A stretch of DNA of 64,000 nt. Origin: Reyranella humidisoli. GTDB taxonomy: Bacteria; Pseudomonadota; Alphaproteobacteria; Reyranellales; Reyranellaceae. A program made the position numbers and the translations under genes. Position 1 is the first letter of the stretch; each line of letters opens with the position of its first letter. The DNA lies in contig NZ_JAHOPB010000002.1 of the NCBI RefSeq assembly GCF_019039055.1, positions 496,001 to 560,000 on the forward strand, given 5' to 3'. Of this stretch, positions 1 through 7,697 are shown piece after piece. Below the pieces are notes generated by a model. It made no database searches. It saw only the letters and a list, made by a program, of their open reading frames with translations, and was not told where the DNA came from.

Positions 1-6
1 GCACCA

Positions 7-117
7 CCTCATCCTGAGGAGGCGCGCGAAGCGCGACGTCTCGAAGGATAGGCAACGGGCTTGGTGCGGGTGGCCCATCCTTCGAGACGGCTGCTGCGCA
101 GCCTCCTCAGGATGAGG
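7..117. repeat. REP-like long palindrome downstream of the deacetylase gene
   Basis: Two 16-base arms are exact reverse complements (7-22 and 102-117, core CCTCATCCTGAGGAGG). An inner pair of 12 bases also matches (38-49 and 77-88, core GTCTCGAAGGAT). The whole would fold into a long hairpin ending 12 bases from the stop codon of the minus-strand gene at 130. CATCCTGAGGAG and TCTCGAAGGAT cores are typical of dispersed palindromic repeats in alphaproteobacteria. It probably ends or stabilises the upstream transcript. Confidence 0.75.
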
Positions 118-129
118 TTTGCTGTGTAG

Positions 130-1017
130 CTACCCGCTGAACCGCGCCTGCCAGTGCTCTGCGATCTGGCGGCGGGTGGCGAACCAGGCGCCGCCTTTCT
201 GCTTCATGTGCGAGACGATGCGGTCGAGGGCGGCGATGCGGCCGGGGCGGCCGATCATGCGCAGGTGCAGGCCGATCGACATCATCTTCGGTGACTTCTC
301 GCCCTCCGCCCACAGCGTGTCGAAGGCGTCGTTCGTATAGTCGGCGAAGTCGCGCGCCGATACGAAGCGATGGAAGCCCTGGTGATAGTGCATGTCGTTG
401 GTGTCGAAGCTGTAGGGCAGCACCAGGTGGCGCTTGCCCGCGACCTCGACATGAAAGGGCAGGTCGTCCGAATAGTCGTCACTGTCGTAGAGGAAGCCGC
501 CTTCCTCGACGAGCAGCCGGCGCGTGTTGGGCGAGGGTGTCGAGCGGGTGTGCCAGCCGACAGGCCGCGTGCCGGCGATCTCGGTCAGCGCCTTGACCGT
601 GCGGGCGATGATCTCGCGCTCCTTCACCTCCTCCATGTGGGCATGCTTTTCCCAACGCCAGCCGTGGCAGGAGATTTCGTGGCCGCGCGCCACCGCATCC
701 TGGATCAGCCAGGGCGACAGTTCGGCGGCCAGGCCGCAGGTGCTGACCGTTGCCGGCACGCCCAGCCGCTCCAGCGCATCGGCAATGCGCCACCACGCGG
801 CCTTGGTGCCGTACTCGAAGTGCGATTCCATGCACCGGTCGGGCACGCCCACGACTTCGTCGGTGACCTCATAGACCTTCTCGTTGTGGGCGTCGCCCGC
901 CGACAACGACATCTCCGCCCCTTCCTCGAAGTTGATCACGAAGGAGACGGCGACCCGCGCGCCGTTTGGCCATTGCGGGTTGGGCGGCGTGCGGCCGTAG
1001 CCCTTGAGGTCGCGCAT
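130..1017 (-). CDS. puuE: PuuE-type allantoinase / polysaccharide deacetylase family protein
   Basis: A 295-residue NodB-fold carbohydrate esterase 4 relative of the PuuE (cofactor-independent allantoinase) group, which opens the allantoin ring. The family opening RDLKGYGRTPPNPQWP is at residues 3-18, the SCHGWRWEKH segment follows in the first half, and PNTRRLLVEEGGFLYDSDDY lies near residues 163-182. The length fits PuuE. It is the last gene of a minus-strand run, 5 bases after the racemase homologue, with an ABC importer behind it. Together they look like uptake and ring opening of a ureide, hydantoin or amide. The family is clear; allantoin as substrate is inferred. Confidence 0.8.
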   Translation of the reverse strand: MRDLKGYGRTPPNPQWPNGARVAVSFVINFEEGAEMSLSAGDAHNEKVYEVTDEVVGVPDRCMESHFEYGTKAAWWRIADALERLGVPATVSTCGLAAELSPWLIQDAVARGHEISCHGWRWEKHAHMEEVKEREIIARTVKALTEIAGTRPVGWHTRSTPSPNTRRLLVEEGGFLYDSDDYSDDLPFHVEVAGKRHLVLPYSFDTNDMHYHQGFHRFVSARDFADYTNDAFDTLWAEGEKSPKMMSIGLHLRMIGRPGRIAALDRIVSHMKQKGGAWFATRRQIAEHWQARFSG

Positions 1018-1022
1018 CGTCG

Positions 1023-1772
1023 TTACGAGTCCCTGTGGGCGATCACGTCGGCCAGCGGGCCGGCGAGGCCCTTCGAATCCTTGGGCGCGGGACGACGGTA
1101 GGTCCCTTGAGTGGCCTTGCGGGGATTGAGGCGCACCAGACCCTCGGCCATCGTCACCGCCGCCTGGATTCCGTCGACCAGCGGCACCGGCACGCGGTCG
1201 CGGATCGTGTTGGCGAGTCCCGCCAGCGGCGCGCCGGCCAGGATGACGACGTCCGCCCCGTCATTCTTCACCGTGCCGAGTGCGAGATCGATCAGCACCT
1301 GCTCCTTCTCGTGTTGCACGTCGTCGATCGAGCGGAATCCCTCGTCGGGGGTGCGGATGGCGGCGCAGCGGCCCGACAATCCATGCCACTCCACGATCTC
1401 GGCAAACCAGGGTTCCAGTGCTTTGGCAAAGCTCACGATCGCGAACTTGCGGCCGAGCGTGCAGGCGACCAGCATCGCGGCTTCCGCCATGCCGACCACA
1501 GGGAAATCGAACAGCTCGCGCGCGCCGCCGAGACCAGGATCGCCGAAGGCCGCGACGATGGCGGCATCGAAGGTGCCGCGCCGCTCGGCCAGCATCTCCA
1601 GCATCATGGCGCTGCCGATCGCTGCTTCGGCGCGGGTGGCGATGTAGGGCACGCCGCGCGGCGCGGTCATGGGCAGCAATTCAGTGCCGGCGCTGGCGAC
1701 GAGCTTGCCCGCGGTCACGAGCCGGTCGGTCAAGCCGGTGGACGTATTGGGATTGGCGACGAGGATTTTCAT
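1023..1772 (-). CDS. Asp/Glu/hydantoin racemase family protein lacking both catalytic cysteines
   Basis: A 249-residue member of the Asp/Glu/hydantoin racemase superfamily. The N-terminus MKILVANPNTS and the AAFGDPGLGGARE segment at residues 74-86 mark the hydantoin-racemase (HyuE/HyuA) branch. Active enzymes use two cysteines, in ACFGDPG and GCTGM/GCAGM motifs near residues 76 and 181. Here both are alanine: A75 in AAFGDPG and A181 in LAGAPLAGL. The protein should therefore not work by the usual two-base mechanism and may be a lyase, a binder or another isomerase. It lies between the importer genes and the deacetylase, so its substrate is probably the imported compound. Confidence 0.75.
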   Translation of the reverse strand: MKILVANPNTSTGLTDRLVTAGKLVASAGTELLPMTAPRGVPYIATRAEAAIGSAMMLEMLAERRGTFDAAIVAAFGDPGLGGARELFDFPVVGMAEAAMLVACTLGRKFAIVSFAKALEPWFAEIVEWHGLSGRCAAIRTPDEGFRSIDDVQHEKEQVLIDLALGTVKNDGADVVILAGAPLAGLANTIRDRVPVPLVDGIQAAVTMAEGLVRLNPRKATQGTYRRPAPKDSKGLAGPLADVIAHRDS

Positions 1773-1782
1773 TTGGCCGTTC

Positions 1783-2583
1783 CTAGAAGTCGGCGAGCTT
1801 GCGCAAGCCCACGAGACGGTCGCCGATCACGAGCGCCACGATGGCGAGTAGCACCAGCCCGGCGGAAATCGCCGCGATGGTCGGGTCGGGCCGTTCCTCG
1901 ACATATTGCAGCATCTGGATGGGCAGCGTCTTGGTCCAGGCATCGGTGAAGAACATCGAGATCGGATAATTGTCCATGGAGGCCAGGAACGCGAACATGC
2001 CGGAGGTCAGGAAGGCCGGTGCGAGTGACGGTACCAGCACCCGCGTGAGCGCCGCCGGGTAGGAGCAACCCAGGGTGCGCGCGGCATCGATCAGCGAGAA
2101 GTCGAACAGGGAAAGCGCGCCGACGACGGTGCGCACGATGTAGGGCAGGGTGATGACGACGTGGGCGACCAGCAGGCTGGCATAGACGTCGCGTAGCCCC
2201 ATCGCCTTGAAGCCCTGCAGCATGGCGATGCCGATCACCAGACCGGGCAGCATCAGCGGCGAGACGAGAAAGGTGGAGATCGTCTCGCGACCGGGAAAGC
2301 GACCGCGCACCAGCGCGATGGCGCACAAGGTGCCCAGGACCATGGCGACCGCCGTAGAGACGGCTGCGATCTGCAGCGAGACGAGGAGAGCCGGTACGAG
2401 TCCGCGCATGCCGGCAAGACGCTCGTACCAGCGTAGCGACCAGTCCGGCGGCGGCAAGGTAAAGACCGTCGACGAGCCGAACGAGACGGCGATGGTGACG
2501 ACGAGCGGCGTCATCAGGAAGACGACGGTGAAGCCCGCGATGAACCAGACGACATACTGCGAGACGCGCTCGAGGGTGGTCAT
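1783..2583 (-). CDS. ABC transporter permease, PotC type
   Basis: A 266-residue inner-membrane permease with about six hydrophobic helices. The EAA-type loop that docks on the ATPase is IDAARTLGCSYPAALTRVL in the second half. It belongs to the spermidine/putrescine/iron/thiamine permease family and pairs with the permease encoded just upstream. Its start overlaps that gene's stop by 4 bases (ATGA), so the two are translationally coupled. It ends 10 bases before the racemase homologue. The substrate cannot be read from the permease. Confidence 0.88.
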   Translation of the reverse strand: MTTLERVSQYVVWFIAGFTVVFLMTPLVVTIAVSFGSSTVFTLPPPDWSLRWYERLAGMRGLVPALLVSLQIAAVSTAVAMVLGTLCAIALVRGRFPGRETISTFLVSPLMLPGLVIGIAMLQGFKAMGLRDVYASLLVAHVVITLPYIVRTVVGALSLFDFSLIDAARTLGCSYPAALTRVLVPSLAPAFLTSGMFAFLASMDNYPISMFFTDAWTKTLPIQMLQYVEERPDPTIAAISAGLVLLAIVALVIGDRLVGLRKLADF

Positions 2584-3431
2584 GTGGTGCTGCCTCCGAT
2601 CCGGCGCGCCAGCCAGGTCGAGCCCACGACGATGGAGACGGCCAGCACCAGCAGGATGACGGCGGTGGTCGAGCCGAGCTGCTCGTTACGCATCAGCAGG
2701 AACGAGCGACCGGTGAGCGTCGACAGGGTCTGGAACCGGTCGCCGATCAGCAGCGAGGGGATGACGAACATCGACACGCTCATCGAGAAGACGAAGGCGA
2801 CGCCGGAGACGATCCCCGGCAGCGTGAGCGGCAGGGTGACGTGGGCGAAGCGGTAGAGCGGCGTCGCGCCCAGCGTCGCGCCGGCCTCGCTGAGGCGCGG
2901 GTCGATCAGTTTCACCACGGAGTAAATCGGCAGGATCATGAAGGGCAGGAAGATGTTGGCCGCGCCCAGCACCAGGCCGGTCTCGGTGAAGAGCAGCCGC
3001 TGCGGCTCGTCCCAGAGGCCCAGCCCCACCAGGGTCTGCGAGACGATGCCGTCGCGGCGCAGCACGATCTGCCAGGCGAAGGCCTTGACCACGGCGCCGA
3101 CCGAGAGCGGCAGGATGATCGAGACCAGCATCACGATCTGCAGCACCGCGCCGGCACGGGCCAGCGCGAAGGCGGCGGGATAGCCGATCACGAAGCAGAC
3201 GACGGTGACCCAGGCAGCGACCCGCAGCGTGTTGCCGATGACGCGCCAGTTGAAGGGGTCGCTGAGGAAGGCGACGTAGGGCTGGATCGTCAGCCCGCCA
3301 GGCCCCGTCAGGCTCTTCATGAAGAGCCAGAGCAGGGGGAAGGCGTAGACGACCAGCAGATAGAGGACCGCCGGCGCCGCGAGGAGGGCGACGGGATCCC
3401 GCCACGGCGAGGGCGCGCCTTTGGTCGTCAT
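2580..3431 (-). CDS. ABC transporter permease, PotB type
   Basis: A 283-residue inner-membrane permease. A short polar N-terminus precedes the first helix (VALLAAPAVLYLLVVYAFPL), and about six helices are visible. The EAA loop reads LSEAGATLGATPLYRFAHVT. It is the partner of the permease at 1783 and overlaps its neighbours by 4 bases at both ends, as expected for tightly coupled transporter subunits. Confidence 0.88.
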   Translation of the reverse strand: MTTKGAPSPWRDPVALLAAPAVLYLLVVYAFPLLWLFMKSLTGPGGLTIQPYVAFLSDPFNWRVIGNTLRVAAWVTVVCFVIGYPAAFALARAGAVLQIVMLVSIILPLSVGAVVKAFAWQIVLRRDGIVSQTLVGLGLWDEPQRLLFTETGLVLGAANIFLPFMILPIYSVVKLIDPRLSEAGATLGATPLYRFAHVTLPLTLPGIVSGVAFVFSMSVSMFVIPSLLIGDRFQTLSTLTGRSFLLMRNEQLGSTTAVILLVLAVSIVVGSTWLARRIGGSTT

Positions 3432-4492
3432 GGCGCCGGGTAGATCAGCGTGTCGGCAACGGCCCAGCCCAGCCGCATCTCGGTGCCGGGCGCGGGCAGG
3501 CCGTCGGACAGATCGGCCGTTTCGACCACCAGATGGTCGCCGTCCTTCGCCTCGAAATGGAGCTGGACCTTCGATCCCTGGAACACGGCATCGCGCAGGC
3601 GCGCGACCATCGCATAATCGCCCGGCGCATTCACTTTGATACGCTCAGGACGCACGGCGAGCACGACGGACGCGCCGGCCACGAAGCTGCCCGGCGCGCG
3701 CAGCGGGCCGTACGCGGTGTCGACGATGACGTGGTCGTAGTCCTGGCCGACGACCGTGCCGGAGAGACGCGAGGAGAGGCCGACGAATTCGAGCACGAAG
3801 GCGGTGGCGGGCGAGCGGTAGATCGTGGCCGGCTCTGCCAGTTGCTCGATCGCGCCCTTGTTCATCACCGCGATGCGGTCGGACATGGTGAGCGCTTCGT
3901 CCTGGTCGTGGGTGACGAAGACGGCGGTGATGCCCAGTTCGCGCAGCAGGCGGCGCAGCTCGATCTGCATGTTCTCGCGCAGCTTGCGGTCGAGCGCGGA
4001 AAAGGGCTCGTCGAGCAGCAGCAGCTTCGGCTGTACGGCGAGCGCCCGGGCGACCGCCACGCGTTGTTGTTGGCCGCCCGACAGGGCCCGCACCGAGCGG
4101 TCGGCGAAGTCGGTCAGGTGGACGAGCGACAGAAAGCGCCGCACCGTCGGGCCGATCTCGCCAGCGGGATGCTTTCGCGCCTTCAGGCCGAAGGCGATGT
4201 TCTCGGCGACCGTCAGGTGAGGGAAGAGCGCGTAATTCTGGAAGACGACACCGACGTCGCGCCGATGCGGCGGCCGGGCGCCGATCTCCTCGCCATCCAG
4301 CCGGATGGCGCCGCGGTCGGCGGCCAGCAGGCCGGCCACGATGCGCAACAAAGTGGTCTTGCCGCATCCCGAGGGGCCGAGCAGCGATATGAACTCGCCG
4401 GCGGCGACCTGAAGGTCGACGCCGCCCAGAACGGTGACGCCGCCGAAGGACTTCTCGGCACCGGCGACGTCGAGGAACGAGTCGGAGGTCAC
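3428..4492 (-). CDS. ABC transporter ATP-binding protein, PotA type
   Basis: A 354-residue importer ATPase. Visible motifs are Walker A GPSGCGKTT near residues 39-47, Q-loop VVFQNYALFPHLT, signature LSGGQQQR, Walker B LLLLDEPFSALD and the switch histidine in VFVTHDQDEAL. About 110 C-terminal residues form a TOBE-type regulatory domain, as in PotA/FbpC/UgpC. It energises the two permeases downstream and lies 15 bases after the binding-protein gene. Confidence 0.9.
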   Translation of the reverse strand: MTSDSFLDVAGAEKSFGGVTVLGGVDLQVAAGEFISLLGPSGCGKTTLLRIVAGLLAADRGAIRLDGEEIGARPPHRRDVGVVFQNYALFPHLTVAENIAFGLKARKHPAGEIGPTVRRFLSLVHLTDFADRSVRALSGGQQQRVAVARALAVQPKLLLLDEPFSALDRKLRENMQIELRRLLRELGITAVFVTHDQDEALTMSDRIAVMNKGAIEQLAEPATIYRSPATAFVLEFVGLSSRLSGTVVGQDYDHVIVDTAYGPLRAPGSFVAGASVVLAVRPERIKVNAPGDYAMVARLRDAVFQGSKVQLHFEAKDGDHLVVETADLSDGLPAPGTEMRLGWAVADTLIYPAP

Positions 4493-4507
4493 GATGCGGC
4501 CTCCCGA

Positions 4508-5560
4508 CTACATCGCCATGTCGCGGTCCCAGCGCTTCACCCAGTCGGCGCGGTTGTCGGCGACGAACTTCCAGTCGATGCCGAAGATGGTCGCGTTGGT
4601 CGGCGCGCCGGCCGGTACCGGCGTGTCCTTGTTGGTCGGGAGCGAATAGGTGGCGGCCGAGAGCTTGGCCTGGATCTCCGGCCCGATCATCTCGTTGATG
4701 TAGCCCGCGGCCAGTTCCGGCTGCGGCCCGCCCTTCACCAGAGCGACGCCCGACGGCATGGCGAAGATGCCTTCCTTCGGCACGGCAATCTCGACCGGCG
4801 CCCCGGCGGCCTTGCGCTCCAGCGCCACCTGCGAGATCGCGCTCGAGATCATGAAGCCTTCGCCCTGCTCCAGCAGATTGTAGGCCTGCGGCATCTGCGT
4901 GTAAGCCGTGAGCAGATTGGGCTTGATGGTGACCAGCTTCTTGAAGCCGGCGTCGATGTCCTTCTGTGCCTCGGCCATCGGCTTTCCGGTGGCGAGGAAA
5001 GCCGCCATGAACAGGTTGGCGAGGCCTTCGGTGTTCTGCAGCGACGGCAGGATGACGCGGCCCTTGTACTTGGGATCGTAGACGTCGGCCCAAGAGGTGG
5101 GCGCCACCTTCATGACCTTGGGGTTGTAGGCGATGCCCAGCCAGGGCTGGAGGTAGTTGCACCACATGCCGTCCATATGGATCGTGCCCGGCTTCAGCGC
5201 GGCGAGATTCGGGACCTTGGCGGCCGTCAGCGGATCGAGCAGGCCCTCGGCGACCGCCGGGATCATGACCGGATCGTCCATCATGACGACCGACAGGTAC
5301 TGCTTGTCCTTGTTCTTCTGCATCTTCTCGAGATTGACGAGCGAGCGGGACCCCTCGAACACCACCTTGCAGGAGAATTTCTTCTCGACGACCGGGGCGA
5401 TGATGGTCTCGACGAAGTTCTTGTGGCTGGCGGCCCCGCCGACCACGAGCTCCTTGCCCTGAGCGCGCAGGATACGCGGCGCGGCCAGGGCCGCCGTGGC
5501 GGCGCCGGCGGCCGCAAGGACGGTGCGGCGATTGAGGATGGCGGCCTTTGACTTGTTCAT
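4508..5560 (-). CDS. ABC transporter substrate-binding protein, PotD-like, with Tat-type signal
   Basis: A 350-residue periplasmic binding protein and the first gene of the minus-strand transporter unit. The N-terminus has a twin-arginine-like signal: NRRTVLAAAG, a hydrophobic stretch, then a cleavage site near RILRAQG. The mature part resembles the spermidine/putrescine (PotD) and iron-binding type 2 families. As the first gene of a binding-protein/ATPase/permease/permease set, it sets the specificity. The deacetylase and racemase homologue downstream suggest an amide or cyclic ureide rather than a polyamine, which is inference. Confidence 0.85.
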   Translation of the reverse strand: MNKSKAAILNRRTVLAAAGAATAALAAPRILRAQGKELVVGGAASHKNFVETIIAPVVEKKFSCKVVFEGSRSLVNLEKMQKNKDKQYLSVVMMDDPVMIPAVAEGLLDPLTAAKVPNLAALKPGTIHMDGMWCNYLQPWLGIAYNPKVMKVAPTSWADVYDPKYKGRVILPSLQNTEGLANLFMAAFLATGKPMAEAQKDIDAGFKKLVTIKPNLLTAYTQMPQAYNLLEQGEGFMISSAISQVALERKAAGAPVEIAVPKEGIFAMPSGVALVKGGPQPELAAGYINEMIGPEIQAKLSAATYSLPTNKDTPVPAGAPTNATIFGIDWKFVADNRADWVKRWDRDMAM

Positions 5561-5613
5561 ATGCAGTTCCCCCTGATCGTGACAGGGGAAGCAAGGACCG
5601 TGCCTACAAGGGC

Positions 5614-5665
5614 CCGTCGTCTCGGCCGGAGCCTCGAGCAGCGAGGCGGAGTGGAGAGACGACGG
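5614..5665. repeat. REP-like nested hairpin
   Basis: Outer arms 5614-5623 and 5656-5665 (CCGTCGTCTC/GAGACGACGG) are exact complements. Inside them is a second hairpin, GCCTCG (5631-5636) with CGAGGC (5642-5647). It fills the gap between the binding-protein gene and the next minus-strand gene, where it could end transcription from the latter. The sequence differs from the other repeats in this window. Confidence 0.7.
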
Positions 5666-5673
5666 CTTATTCG

Positions 5674-6264
5674 TTACCGGCCCTTCAGCCGCGTCACTTC
5701 TTCTTCCAGTTCCTTGATGCGCTGGGCGAGCCGGTCGACCGCCGGTGCGATTTCAGCCTCGCTGTAGCGCGGCACGATGTGCTGGCGGCAATTGATGTCC
5801 CAGGCCTCGATCGTGAACGCGATCGCGCGCTGCGGCCGTGCCTTGTAGGCCGGGTCGACCAGCCGCTCCATCAGTTCCAGATCGCCCTCGACGATGCGGG
5901 CGCGGCCCCAGAGCTTCAGCCGCTGCTGCGTCGCGAAGTGCAGGATAAAGATATGGGCGCGGTCGTTTTCGCGGAGATGGCCAAGCGTGATGTACTGGTG
6001 GTTGCCCGCGAAGTCGGCGAAGGCCAGCGTGCGGGTGCCGATCGGCTTCAGGAAGCCGGGAGGTCCGCCGCGGTGCTGAATATAAGGTCGGCCGTCGGCG
6101 CTGGCCGTCGCGAGGAAGAACGTGTCGATGACGCCGAGGAATTGGCGGAGATCGTCGGTGATCTCCGTGTTCCATGTCCGGCCCTCGAACTGGGCGCGCG
6201 ATCCGAGACGCGTCTGCTCCGCCTTTACCGCGGGCGAGAACATCACGTCTTCGGGATCGCTCAT
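5674..6264 (-). CDS. Pyridoxamine 5'-phosphate oxidase-fold family protein
   Basis: A 196-residue protein of the split-barrel flavin-binding PNPOx superfamily. The core FLATASADGRPYIQHRGGPPG, with FADFAGNHQYITLGHL after it, fits the subgroup annotated as PNPOx-like or MSMEG_1061-like. The C-terminus (AVDRLAQRIKELEEEVTRLK) is a predicted coiled coil and may mediate dimerisation. Start MSDPEDV at 6264 is chosen because its ATG overlaps the upstream TGA. Substrate unknown; a flavin-dependent detoxification or redox role is likely. Confidence 0.78.
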   Translation of the reverse strand: MSDPEDVMFSPAVKAEQTRLGSRAQFEGRTWNTEITDDLRQFLGVIDTFFLATASADGRPYIQHRGGPPGFLKPIGTRTLAFADFAGNHQYITLGHLRENDRAHIFILHFATQQRLKLWGRARIVEGDLELMERLVDPAYKARPQRAIAFTIEAWDINCRQHIVPRYSEAEIAPAVDRLAQRIKELEEEVTRLKGR

Positions 6265-7124
6265 CCCAGCTTCTTGCCGAGCCGGCCGGCGATCTCCTGG
6301 ATGAACTGCCAGGCGACGCGGCCCGAACGCGAGCCGCGCGTGATCGACCATTCGACCGCCTGCTTGCGCAGTTCGTCCTTCGGCACGTCGAGGCCGTAGA
6401 ACTCGCAATAGCCCTCGATCATCGAGAAGAACGTATCCTGATCGGCATTGTGGAAGCCCAGCCACAGACCGAAGCGGTCCGACAGCGAGACCTTCTCCTC
6501 GACGGCTTCCGACGGGTTGATGGCCGTCGAGCGCTCGTTCTCGATCATGTCGCGCGGCATCAGGTGGCGCCGGTTCGAGGTGGCGTAGAAAACGACGTTC
6601 TCCGGCCGGCCCTCGATGCCGCCGTCGAGCACGGCCTTCAGCGACTTGTAGGCGGCGTCCTGCCCGTCGAACGAGAGGTCGTCGCAGAACACGATGAAGC
6701 GACGGCTGGAATCGCGGATCATGGTCAGGAGTGCGGGGAGGGACGGGATGTCCTCGCGATGGATCTCGACCAGCGCCAGGGGACCCGGCGGGCCGCCCAT
6801 CTCGCGGTTCACATGGGCGTGGACCGCCTTGACGATCGAGCTCTTGCCGGCGCCGCGGGAGCCCCAGAGCAGGGCGTTGTTGGCCGGCAGGCCCTTGGCG
6901 AAGCGCCGGGTGTTCTCGACCAGCGTCTCCTTCTGGCGGTCGATGCCGACCAGGAGATCGAGGTTCACGCGGTTGACCTTGGGCACCGCCTCTAGGCGAT
7001 GGCCGGTCGCGTGCCAGACATAGGCTTCGGCCCCGTTGATGTCCGTGCCGGGAGGGGTGGGGGGCGCCAGACGGTCGAGCGCTGCCGCAATGCGTGAAAT
7101 AGTGGCTTTAAGGTCTTGATCCAT
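6261..7124 (-). CDS. DUF815 family AAA-like ATPase
   Basis: A 287-residue P-loop ATPase of the DUF815 family, of unknown function. Walker A GSRGAGKSS is at residues 88-96, a Walker B-like strand is FIVFCDDLSF, and a sensor-like segment is VVFYATSNRRHLMPRDM. Start MDQDLKA is chosen because longer frames upstream run through low-complexity sequence and the yajC promoter. It overlaps the PNPOx-like gene by 4 bases and is divergent from yajC. ATP binding is well supported; the role is not known. Confidence 0.82.
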   Translation of the reverse strand: MDQDLKATISRIAAALDRLAPPTPPGTDINGAEAYVWHATGHRLEAVPKVNRVNLDLLVGIDRQKETLVENTRRFAKGLPANNALLWGSRGAGKSSIVKAVHAHVNREMGGPPGPLALVEIHREDIPSLPALLTMIRDSSRRFIVFCDDLSFDGQDAAYKSLKAVLDGGIEGRPENVVFYATSNRRHLMPRDMIENERSTAINPSEAVEEKVSLSDRFGLWLGFHNADQDTFFSMIEGYCEFYGLDVPKDELRKQAVEWSITRGSRSGRVAWQFIQEIAGRLGKKLG

Positions 7125-7162
7125 CGTCGCCGGCCGCTGAAAAGGGGGGCGACCATATCGTC

Positions 7163-7186
7163 CCCCGCTTGCATTGCAAAGCGGGG
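7163..7186. promoter_or_regulatory. Imperfect palindrome overlapping the yajC promoter
   Basis: CCCCGCTTGCA (7163-7173) and TGCAAAGCGGGG (7175-7186) mirror each other around one base, with a single extra A in the right arm. The centre reads TTGCATTGCAA. It lies in the divergent gap between the DUF815 gene and yajC and covers the -35 box. It could be a repressor operator or a transcript hairpin; no regulator is identified. Confidence 0.4.
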
Positions 7187-7201
7187 CAAGACCGCTATAG
7201 T
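7174..7201 (+). promoter_or_regulatory. Candidate sigma-70 promoter of yajC-secD-secF
   Basis: TTGCAA (7174-7179) and TATAGT (7196-7201) are separated by 16 bases. This is a close match to the housekeeping consensus, 42 bases upstream of the yajC start. No other good candidate is visible in the gap. Confidence 0.5.
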
Positions 7202-7242
7202 CCGCGCGCTTTTTCGACGGCCGGAAGATTCGGGAGTAGACG

Positions 7243-7674
7243 ATGTTCATTTCGCAGGCGTGGGCGCAGGGTGCAGGTGGCGGTGGCGGGGATTTCCTCG
7301 TCCAGCTCTTCCCGCTGGTCCTCATCTTCGTCGTCTTCTACTTCCTGCTGATCCGCCCGCAGCAGGCCAAGGTGCGCGCCCAGCGCGAAATGCTGGCCGG
7401 GGTGAAGCGCGGCGACCGCGTCGTCACCGGCGGCGGCATCATCGGTCTGGTGACCAAGGTCATCTCCGACAACGAGGTCCAGGTGGAACTCGCCGAAGGC
7501 GTGCGGGTTCGCATCATCAAGCAGACCATCACGGATATCCTGACGCGCGGCGAATCGGTGCGCGGTCCGAAGGACAGCAGCGAGGAAGACGACAAGCCCA
7601 TGCTGCCGCCGCCGGCCCCCGCGCCGGAGCGCAAGAGCCTGCTGGGCAGCCTGTTCGGCGGCGGCAAGAAGTAA
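7243..7674 (+). CDS. yajC: Preprotein translocase subunit YajC
   Basis: A 143-residue single-pass inner-membrane protein of the SecDF-YajC accessory complex. A short Gly-rich N-terminus precedes the membrane helix (about residues 19-38), then the family motif RPQQAKVRAQREML and a compact beta domain (GDRVVTGGGIIGLVTKV). The tail after residue 105 is longer than in E. coli YajC: acidic, proline-rich, then Gly/Lys-rich. It is first in the operon, 23 bases before secD. Confidence 0.95.
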   Translation: MFISQAWAQGAGGGGGDFLVQLFPLVLIFVVFYFLLIRPQQAKVRAQREMLAGVKRGDRVVTGGGIIGLVTKVISDNEVQVELAEGVRVRIIKQTITDILTRGESVRGPKDSSEEDDKPMLPPPAPAPERKSLLGSLFGGGKK

Positions 7675-7697
7675 CGAGCCCGAGAGGCTAGGTCGGC

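Noticed and set aside
6265..6465. A longer start for the PNPOx-like protein
   Set aside because: It would overlap the DUF815 gene by 200 bases; the ATG that overlaps the DUF815 stop is the natural start.
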